A stretch of 34,702 nt of DNA. Source: Lysobacterales bacterium (GTDB taxonomy: Bacteria; Pseudomonadota; Gammaproteobacteria; Xanthomonadales; SZUA-36). The DNA is taken from assembly GCA_011773845.1 (NCBI GenBank), contig WVWV01000089.1:392-35093 (forward strand), in the 5' to 3' direction. The notes below the pieces were generated by a model. The model made no database searches and was not told the DNA's origin. It saw only the letters and a program-made list of their open reading frames with translations. Made by a program: the position numbers and the translations under genes. Shown piece after piece: positions 29,267 through 34,702 of this stretch (position 1 is the first letter of the stretch; the number at the start of each line of letters is the position of its first letter).

Positions 29267-29950
29267 ATGAACCTCTCCGCCGAGCGCCGGCAGGCGGTCG
29301 CCCCGCAGGCGGCCCGCTTGCGGATCACCGAGATTTTCCTTTCCCTGCAGGGCGAGGCGCGGGCCAGCGGCATTCCCACCGTGTTCGTCCGGCTGACCGG
29401 CTGCCCGCTGCGCTGCACGTACTGCGATACCGAATACGCCTTTCACGGTGGTGCGTGGATGTCACTGGCGGACATCCTGCACGAGGTTCGCCGGCATGAC
29501 GTGCGGCACGTGTGCGTCACTGGCGGAGAGCCCCTGGCGCAGAAATGCTGCCGTGCCTTGCTGGCCGACCTGTGCGAGGCGGGCTTCGAAGTTTCGTTGG
29601 AAACCAGCGGCGCGGTGGACATCGCCGGCGTGGACCCGCGCGTGTGCCGGGTGGTCGATGTCAAGACGCCGGGGTCGGGAGAAATGGCGAAGAACCGATG
29701 GCAGAACCTCGAGCTCCTGTCCAGCCGGGACCAGCTCAAGTTCGTGATCTGCTCGCGGGACGACTACGAATGGGCGCGCGAGCAGTTGCGGCAACGGGGC
29801 CTGGCCGAGCGCTGCGAGGTCCTGTTCTCACCGGCCTGGCAGCATCAGGACGCCGCCGAACTCGCGGACTGGATACTCGAGGACCGCCTGCCGGTGCGCC
29901 TGCAATTGCAACTGCACAAGCTGCTGTGGGGCGAGGCGGCCGGCAAGTGA
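29267..29950 (+). CDS. queE: 7-carboxy-7-deazaguanine synthase
   Basis: Predicted 227 aa radical SAM enzyme. It converts 6-carboxytetrahydropterin to 7-carboxy-7-deazaguanine in queuosine precursor synthesis. The cluster-binding motif CX3CX2C is C46, C50 and C53 in [17 protein letters not shown]. The N-terminal [25 protein letters not shown] and the SAM-contact [10 protein letters not shown] are typical. The C-terminal [15 protein letters not shown] is also family-like. The stop overlaps the queC start as GTGA, so the two are coupled. The ATG at 29267 lacks a clear ribosome site. Confidence 0.95.
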   Translation: MNLSAERRQAVAPQAARLRITEIFLSLQGEARASGIPTVFVRLTGCPLRCTYCDTEYAFHGGAWMSLADILHEVRRHDVRHVCVTGGEPLAQKCCRALLADLCEAGFEVSLETSGAVDIAGVDPRVCRVVDVKTPGSGEMAKNRWQNLELLSSRDQLKFVICSRDDYEWAREQLRQRGLAERCEVLFSPAWQHQDAAELADWILEDRLPVRLQLQLHKLLWGEAAGK

Positions 29951-30630
29951 CCTCAACCGCCCGGGCCCGCGCGGTGGTGCTGGTCTCCGGCGGGCTCGAT
30001 TCGGCCACTGCGCTGGCCATGGCGCAGGCTGCGGGTTACCAGTGTCATGCCCTGGCGGTCGATTATGGCCAGCGTCATGATGCCGAGCTCCGGGCCGCGC
30101 GACGTGTTGCGGACGCCGCTGGCGTCCCGCTCAGGGTCGTTGGCATCGACCTGCGAGCCATCGGCGGATCGGCGCTGACCGACGACATCGCGGTGCCCGA
30201 AGGCCCCACCGAGGGCATCCCGGTCACCTATGTGCCGGCCCGCAACACCATCCTGCTGGCGCTGGCCATGGCGCATGCCGAGGTGCTGGGCGCTGGCGAC
30301 ATCTTCATCGGCGTCAACGCGATCGACTACTCCGGGTACCCGGATTGCCGGCCGGAATTCATCCGCGCCTTCGAAGTCATGGCCAATCGGGCAACGCGGG
30401 CTGCCGTGGAGGGCCGGGAGATGCGGATCCATACGCCGTTGATCGAGTTCACCAAGGCCGAGATCATTCGCCGCGGCATGGCGCTGGGCGTGGACTACGC
30501 GCTGACGGTTTCCTGTTACCAGGCGGACGGCGAGGGCAGGGCCTGTGGGCGATGCGATTCGTGCCGCATTCGCCGTGCCGGTTTCGAGGCCGCCGGTATC
30601 GATGATCCAACCCCGTATCGGCGCGACTGA
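29947..30630 (+). CDS. queC: 7-cyano-7-deazaguanine synthase
   Basis: Predicted 227 aa. It makes preQ0 from 7-carboxy-7-deazaguanine, ATP and ammonia. The PP-loop motif SGGLDS is at residues 14-19. [29 protein letters not shown] and [18 protein letters not shown] are family signatures. The C-terminal zinc site uses cysteines in [21 protein letters not shown]. The start is a GTG at 29947 that overlaps the queE stop. The longer frame upstream is a shadow of queE. It is followed by the tRNA-Lys gene, whose product is not itself a queuosine-type tRNA. Confidence 0.96.
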   Translation: MTSTARARAVVLVSGGLDSATALAMAQAAGYQCHALAVDYGQRHDAELRAARRVADAAGVPLRVVGIDLRAIGGSALTDDIAVPEGPTEGIPVTYVPARNTILLALAMAHAEVLGAGDIFIGVNAIDYSGYPDCRPEFIRAFEVMANRATRAAVEGREMRIHTPLIEFTKAEIIRRGMALGVDYALTVSCYQADGEGRACGRCDSCRIRRAGFEAAGIDDPTPYRRD

Positions 30631-30645
30631 CGCGCCCGGCATTCC

Positions 30646-30674
30646 TTGAGCGCTACCGGGATATCGCCTACAAT
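30646..30674 (+). promoter_or_regulatory. Sigma-70-type promoter of tRNA-Lys
   Basis: TTGAGC at 30646-30651 and TACAAT at 30669-30674 are spaced by exactly 17 nt. The tRNA begins 27 nt after the -10. The stretch right after the -10 is GC-rich (GCCGCGCC), as in stable-RNA promoters under stringent control. Confidence 0.75.
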
Positions 30675-30701
30675 GCCGCGCCTCGCACCATCGCACCCCG
30701 G

Positions 30702-30777
30702 GGGCCGTTAGCTCAGTTGGTAGAGCACCGGACTTTTAATCCGTTGGTCCTAGGTTCGATCCCTAGACGGCCCACCA
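30702..30777 (+). tRNA. tRNA-Lys (anticodon UUU)
   Basis: A 76-nt cloverleaf with encoded CCA. The acceptor arms GGGCCGT (30702-30708) and ACGGCCC (30767-30773) pair fully. The D arm is GCTC/GAGC with AGTTGGTA loop. The anticodon loop CTTTTAA has TTT at 30735-30737. The T stem CTAGG/CCTAG encloses TTCGATC. The outermost anticodon-stem pair (positions 27-43) is C against U, a mismatch. Its place downstream of queC matches the known pal-cpoB-tRNA-Lys neighbourhood. Confidence 0.97.
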
Positions 30778-30982
30778 TTTTTGCATCGCCAAACCAGCCC
30801 TTGAGATCAGCGCCCGTACATCGCCCTCGGACGGCACGGTATGAAGGCCGCACCGCTGTAACCGGCGGTGCGCAAACCGCGATCAGTCCGTGTTGCGCCG
30901 GGCACATCTGGTCGTGCCGGAGTAACCTTCACATCGAGAGCTGCCTCGTTGCGCATCCAGACGCCCTGGAGGTGACAGGCCC

Positions 30983-31549
30983 ATGAACCCCGCCGGAACA
31001 GCCGGCACCGGCCACCCGGGCCTGCGGGTGGTGGTCGCATCCCTGAATCCCGTCAAGTTGGGTGCCGTGCAGCGGGCTTTCGGGCAGCGCTATCCAGGTC
31101 TGGGCGTCGAGGTGAGAGGGCTGCAAGTGGATTCGGGCGTGGCCGCGCAACCCATGAGCGATGCGGAAACCCTTGAGGGCGCCCGCAACCGGGTGGCGAA
31201 CGCGCGTCGGGCGTATCCCGAGGCGGATTTCCACGTGGGGCTCGAGGGTGGCCTGCAGGTATTCGACGGCCAGCTGCTGGCCTTTGCCTGGATGGCGGTC
31301 GGCGGGCCGGATGGGCGTATCAGCGAGGCGCGCAGCGCCACCTTGCCACTGCCGCCGAAAGTTCATGAGCTGATCGCCAACGGCATGGAACTGGGCGAGG
31401 CCAATGACCGGGTGTTCGAGACCGTCAACAGCAAGCAGGCCGGGGGCGCCTTTGGCCTGCTCACGGACGGTTACATGACGCGCGAGAGCGTTTACGCGGA
31501 TACGCTGGTGCTGGCGTTGCTGCCGTTCAGCAGTGACCTCTGGCCGTAA
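30983..31549 (+). CDS. yjjX: Inosine/xanthosine triphosphatase, YjjX-type NTPase
   Basis: Predicted 188 aa. It begins LRVVVASLNPVKLGAVQRAF after a short N-terminal extension and continues with VDSGVAAQPMSDAETLEGARNRVANAR. FHVGLEGGLQVFDGQLLAFAWMAV and ETVNSKQAGGAFGLLTDGYMTRESVYADTLVLALLPF follow, all family motifs. YjjX-type enzymes hydrolyse non-canonical ITP/XTP to keep the nucleotide pool clean. A strong ribosome site GGAGGTGA (30968-30975) sits before the ATG. In the 205-nt gap between the tRNA and this gene, a 7-bp GCACCGC/GCGGTGC hairpin (30850-30871) is the only structure seen. Confidence 0.9.
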   Translation: MNPAGTAGTGHPGLRVVVASLNPVKLGAVQRAFGQRYPGLGVEVRGLQVDSGVAAQPMSDAETLEGARNRVANARRAYPEADFHVGLEGGLQVFDGQLLAFAWMAVGGPDGRISEARSATLPLPPKVHELIANGMELGEANDRVFETVNSKQAGGAFGLLTDGYMTRESVYADTLVLALLPFSSDLWP

Positions 31550-31601
31550 GCCATCGTCGCCGAACGCCACCGATGGCACTTTTCAGGTGCCCAAAAAGGT
31601 T

Positions 31602-31637
31602 GACGCCAAGAGTCAGATCCGTCTGACTCTTGGCGTC
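31602..31637. repeat. Perfect 16-bp inverted repeat with TCCG loop
   Basis: GACGCCAAGAGTCAGA at 31602-31617 is followed by TCCG and the exact reverse complement at 31622-31637. It lies in the 293-nt non-coding gap between yjjX and the response regulator gene. No T-tract follows on either strand. It resembles a REP/RAYT-type or MITE-type palindromic element. Only one copy is in this window. Confidence 0.9.
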
Positions 31638-31805
31638 GTATCGCCCTTCATTTTCCCGCAGATTTAAAACCTGTTCCCTGTTTACCAACCGCGCAGACTC
31701 AGTGCTCTAACGATCGGCTGTCCTGCTGTCGGCATCCTTGCCAGGGTCCGGCTGTGGGGTATTTCAGCCGTAGACATAGCTTGACGAAGGTGCGAGGTCA
31801 AAATC

Positions 31806-31825
31806 AACTGTCAAAATTGACAGTT
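31806..31825. repeat. Palindrome AACTGTCAA/TTGACAGTT downstream of the response regulator gene
   Basis: Nine-base arms are separated by AA, in an AT-rich stretch. For the minus-strand response regulator, the hairpin lies 17 bases past the stop and is followed by GATTTT. It could therefore be a terminator for that gene. On the plus strand it is followed by TTT, which also fits. A protein-binding operator is an alternative. Confidence 0.55.
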
Positions 31826-31842
31826 TTTACAATTTTCTGAAT

Positions 31843-32511
31843 TCAGGGCGACGAGGCAATGAGGCCGTTTTTGATGGCGAACTGGATTAACTCGGAATTG
31901 GACTTGATCTTGAGATCCTGCATCATGCGGTACTTATGAAAGGCCACCGTGCGGGGGGTCACGTTCAGGGTGTCGGCCACTTCCTTCATGGTGTTGCCTT
32001 CCACCAGCAGCTGCAGCACTTCCCGCTGCCGTAAGGTGAGCTTGCCCAGCACCCGCCGCCGGCCCTCGTCGTCCCTGAGCGTGTCCAGCATGTCGCCCCC
32101 GATGAGCGGCGTGACGTAAGGCTTGCCGCTCATCACTGCCTCGATGGCCTGGAACAGTTCCGTCGATGCCGAACTCTTTAGCAGGTAAGCGCTGCCTTCG
32201 ATGTTCAGTGCCGCGGCGATCATGGCCGGGTCCTGGTTCATGGTCAGGAACACCAGTTTCACCTCGGGCAGCGTTTTTCTCAGCTTGCTGGCTGCATCGA
32301 GACCATTGAGGTTGGGCATGTAGATGTCGAGCACGATCACGTCCGGCCGCAGCCGGGGCGCGGCGTTCAGCAGTTCGCGCCCGTCCGAGACCGTGCCGAC
32401 CACTTCGTAGGCATCCCCAAGCAGGCTGGAGAAGGCCTCCAGGATCAATGCGTGGTCGTCGGCGAGCAGCACGCGGCAGCGCTCCGTGCTGATATGGGTG
32501 ACGGCCGTCAC
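31843..32511 (-). CDS. NarL/LuxR-family response regulator
   Basis: Predicted 222 aa. The receiver domain (1-125) has the acidic pair Asp18-Asp19 in LLADDHALI, the phosphoacceptor Asp62 in VIVLDIYMPNLNG, Thr90 in VFLTMN and Lys112 in YLLKSSAS. The C-terminal GerE-type helix-turn-helix begins at about 158 (LTLRQREVLQLLVEGNTMKEVADTLNVTPRTVAFHKYRMM). It is a DNA-binding transcription regulator. The start is a GTG at 32511, the only good choice after an in-frame upstream stop, with AGGG 8 nt before it. It is the gene next to a hybrid kinase on the same strand, 190 nt apart, so they are probably a signalling pair. The target genes are unknown. Confidence 0.93.
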   Translation of the reverse strand: MTAVTHISTERCRVLLADDHALILEAFSSLLGDAYEVVGTVSDGRELLNAAPRLRPDVIVLDIYMPNLNGLDAASKLRKTLPEVKLVFLTMNQDPAMIAAALNIEGSAYLLKSSASTELFQAIEAVMSGKPYVTPLIGGDMLDTLRDDEGRRRVLGKLTLRQREVLQLLVEGNTMKEVADTLNVTPRTVAFHKYRMMQDLKIKSNSELIQFAIKNGLIASSP

Positions 32512-32701
32512 GCGCAGCGCCCTTGCTGCTCAAGGCTGTTCCCGACCATGTGCTCGGTGCTCATTCCCGGTTCCCGTCATGCCCGCCTGGGCCGGCGAAG
32601 ACCATCAAGCATACCACGGGCTGCCGGGCATCGGAGCCGCGTCTGCCACGAGGCCCCATGAGCGGCGCGGCGGCGGGATGGCCTGCGAACGCGCGCTGGC
32701 A

Positions 32702-34702
32702 TCACTGCGGCCGTGCTGGCTCAATGGGGGCGATGTCGCTGGAGCCCAGCTGCTGAACCAGTTTCTCGAGTTCGCGGCTCAACTCATGGTTCATGGCTTC
32801 CGCCTGCTCGAGGTTTCCGGACGTGGCCGCGTCTTCCAGGGCCGACGCCCGGGCCTCCAATTCCGCCGCCGCCAGGATGCCTGCGGAGCCCCGGATCTGG
32901 TGAGCGACCAGGCGCACGGTCTCCGCATCGCCCCGATCGATTGCCCTCTCCAGGTCGGCGACCTGGCGTGGCGCATCCTTGAGAAAGTGCCGAATGATGG
33001 TGTGCAGCTGCCCACGGCCCCACTTCAAGTGGGCCTGGATGCCCGCGCGCTCGAAGACATCATCATCGAGTTCCTGTTCCTGCGTGGCACTCGGCGTGGA
33101 TACCTCGACCGCAACGGGCCCACCCAGGTAGCGTTCCAGCATGCCGATCAGCGTGAGCGCATTGACAGGCTTGGTCATGTAGTCGTCCATGCCTGCGGCC
33201 AGGCATTTCTCGCGATCCCCTTCCACCGCCAGCGCGGTAAGGGCGATGATCTTCACGTTCGGATCGCGCACGCCCGATTCGCCGGAACGAATCTTTCGCG
33301 TGGCGTCGAAACCGTCCAGTTCGGGCATGATGCAGTCCATCAGCACAAGGTCGTAATTGGCCTGCGCCAGCGCCCGGAGGGCTTCCGCACCGTTGGGCAC
33401 CACCTCGGCATGGATGCCGGCATTTTCCAGGATGCCCATGGTGACCTTCTCGCTGAGCTTGTTGTCTTCGGCGACCAGGATGCGGAATTCGCCGCCCAGC
33501 TGGCGGCTTTCCCGCCGCACGGCAGGTGCCGAAGCCGGCTGTGCCGCTATCGGCTCCAGCAATGCATGATTGAGACTTTCGCGGAACGCCGCGGCCTTGA
33601 TCGGCTTGGTGAGGATCAGGATTTCCGATGTTTCACCTGCGGGCATCGTGCCCAGCGGCACCATGCAGACCAAGGGCTGTTGCCCTGCCCAGGGCTGGTT
33701 CTCGCGCCAACGGTTGAAGTCGGCCAGCGTATCGCCGACCAGCCGAAGGTCCACGTATGCGGCGCGAAACGGTCGATCGGCTGCGGCGGCTTCTTCAATG
33801 ACGCGGGCCAACTGTTCGAGGTCGCCCACCGCCTGCGGACGGCAGCCGGCGCTTTCAAGCAGTATGCGCAACCAGCGCCGGCTGGCCGGATTGTCGTCCG
33901 CGACCACGACCGGGGCCGCTTCGAAATCGGCCTCGTTGATGGCCGCCGGCGCTGCGCGCTCGTCGCTGGCCGCCTGCAAGGCGAGGCTGACCTCGAACAT
34001 GGAGCCCGCGTTTTCTTCGCTTTCCACGCGGATTTCTCCGCCCATCTGCTCCACCAGGTGCTTGCAGATGGTCAGGCCCAGCCCCGTTCCGCCGAAGGCG
34101 TGGGTGGTGGCAGGATCGAGCTGTTCGTAGGGCTGGAACAGCTTGTCCAGCTTTCCCGCGGGAATGCCGATGCCGGTGTCGGTTACCCGAATTCGGAGGC
34201 TGACCTTGTTGGCTACGGGCTCGCCCGGCTCCACCCAGACGGACACGTGCCCGTGCTCGGTGAACTTGATCGCGTTGCCGATCAGGTTCAGGAACACCTG
34301 TCGCAGGCGCACCGCATCGCCTCGCAGGGTGGAGGGGATGGCCGGGTCGATGGCGCTGATGTATTCGATGCCCTTCTCGCTGGCGGACCAGGCCACCAGG
34401 TTGGTCAGTTCATTGAGCAGTTTTCGAATATCGAAGTCGGCTTCGTCCAACTCCAGCGCACCAGCCTCGATCTTGGAATAATCCAGGATGTCGTTGAGGA
34501 TGCGCAGCAGCGAGTTGGCGCTGTTCTTGATGGTCTTGGCATAGCCGTACTGGCGCCCGGACAGGGGGGTCTCCATGAGCAGATTGTTCATGCCCAGCAC
34601 GCCATTCATGAGCGTTCGCAACTCGTGGCTCATGTTGGCCAGAAACTGGCCCTTGGCTCGGTTGGCGGCGTCCGCGTTACGGCGCGCGACCTCGAGGTTC
34701 AA
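32702..34702 (-). CDS. Hybrid sensor histidine kinase with two receiver domains and Hpt, partial
   Basis: The C-terminal 666 codons are in the window and the sensor part lies beyond the edge. The order seen is: a HisKA dimerisation domain with His26 in [17 protein letters not shown] (Leu where Pro is usual); an HATPase domain (N-box [41 protein letters not shown]); and a first receiver ([34 protein letters not shown]). A second receiver follows ([36 protein letters not shown]), then an Hpt domain with His601 in [15 protein letters not shown]. This is a BarA/ArcB-type phosphorelay layout. The terminal phosphate receiver is plausibly the adjacent response regulator. Signal specificity cannot be read here. 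Confidence 0.92.
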   Translation of the reverse strand: MNLEVARRNADAANRAKGQFLANMSHELRTLMNGVLGMNNLLMETPLSGRQYGYAKTIKNSANSLLRILNDILDYSKIEAGALELDEADFDIRKLLNELTNLVAWSASEKGIEYISAIDPAIPSTLRGDAVRLRQVFLNLIGNAIKFTEHGHVSVWVEPGEPVANKVSLRIRVTDTGIGIPAGKLDKLFQPYEQLDPATTHAFGGTGLGLTICKHLVEQMGGEIRVESEENAGSMFEVSLALQAASDERAAPAAINEADFEAAPVVVADDNPASRRWLRILLESAGCRPQAVGDLEQLARVIEEAAAADRPFRAAYVDLRLVGDTLADFNRWRENQPWAGQQPLVCMVPLGTMPAGETSEILILTKPIKAAAFRESLNHALLEPIAAQPASAPAVRRESRQLGGEFRILVAEDNKLSEKVTMGILENAGIHAEVVPNGAEALRALAQANYDLVLMDCIMPELDGFDATRKIRSGESGVRDPNVKIIALTALAVEGDREKCLAAGMDDYMTKPVNALTLIGMLERYLGGPVAVEVSTPSATQEQELDDDVFERAGIQAHLKWGRGQLHTIIRHFLKDAPRQVADLERAIDRGDAETVRLVAHQIRGSAGILAAAELEARASALEDAATSGNLEQAEAMNHELSRELEKLVQQLGSSDIAPIEPARPQ

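Noticed and set aside
30702-30777. tRNA-Lys as an integration site for a mobile element
   Set aside because: No repeat of the tRNA 3' end, integrase or foreign-looking gene is found downstream in the window.
30778-30982. Possible riboswitch or small RNA between tRNA-Lys and yjjX
   Set aside because: Only a 7-bp hairpin at 30850-30871 is visible, with no conserved riboswitch core, promoter or terminator.
32512-32701. Small gene or RNA between the response regulator and the kinase
   Set aside because: The short frames here have no ribosome site or motif. I see nothing in this 190-base gap beyond a probable leader for the regulator gene.

Overview
This is a GC-rich (by eye about 65%) bacterial chromosome segment with densely packed housekeeping genes. 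The gene order fmdB-aspS-…-yebC-ruvCAB-ybgC-tolQRAB-pal-cpoB-queE-queC-tRNA-Lys, together with map-glnD-dapD-(arsC-like)-dapE, is typical of Gammaproteobacteria. I cannot name a genus from the sequence alone. No phage, plasmid, insertion sequence, CRISPR array or defence island is visible. The window is mostly ordinary core genome, with a few accessory genes slotted between conserved blocks.

Layout. (1) 1-2186, minus strand: the N-terminal part of an RND efflux permease, cut by the window edge, preceded in its operon by its periplasmic adaptor. (2) 2396-8214, plus strand: methionine aminopeptidase, the nitrogen sensor GlnD, and the lysine/peptidoglycan-precursor genes dapD and dapE with a small ArsC/Spx-like gene between them. 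(3) 8252-12269, plus: a sigma-32-like promoter, the disaggregase ClpB, and an Old Yellow Enzyme-type flavin oxidoreductase 7 nt downstream. (4) 12307-16350, minus: proline biosynthesis genes proB and proA, then a lipoprotein metallopeptidase related to family M49. (5) 16604-28524, plus: FmdB zinc ribbon, AspRS, a RarD-type transporter with an overlapping alpha/beta hydrolase, YebC, RuvCAB, and the complete Tol-Pal envelope system (ybgC to cpoB). (6) 28556-29149, minus: an unrecognised secreted glycine-zipper-like protein lying between cpoB and queE. (7) 29267-31549, plus: queE, queC, tRNA-Lys(UUU) with its own promoter, and a YjjX-type (d)NTP phosphatase. (8) 31550-34702: an intergenic region with a perfect 16-bp inverted repeat and a second palindrome, then minus-strand genes for a NarL/LuxR-family response regulator and the C-terminal 666 residues of a hybrid histidine kinase with two receiver domains and an Hpt domain.

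How the genes work together. RuvA, RuvB and RuvC process Holliday junctions. TolQ-TolR-TolA, TolB, Pal and CpoB link the inner membrane, periplasm and outer membrane during division. QueE and QueC make preQ0 for queuosine tRNA modification. DapD and DapE act in the succinylase route to meso-diaminopimelate. ProB and ProA make glutamate semialdehyde for proline. The kinase and response regulator at the right end are probably a signalling pair, although the final phosphorelay target is not proven.

No clearly new multi-gene system was found. The items most worth a second look are the perfect inverted repeat at 31602-31637, the unrecognised gene at 28556-29149, the M49-like lipoprotein with a HEXXH rather than a HEXXGH motif, and the clpB-flavin oxidoreductase pairing under a heat-shock-type promoter.
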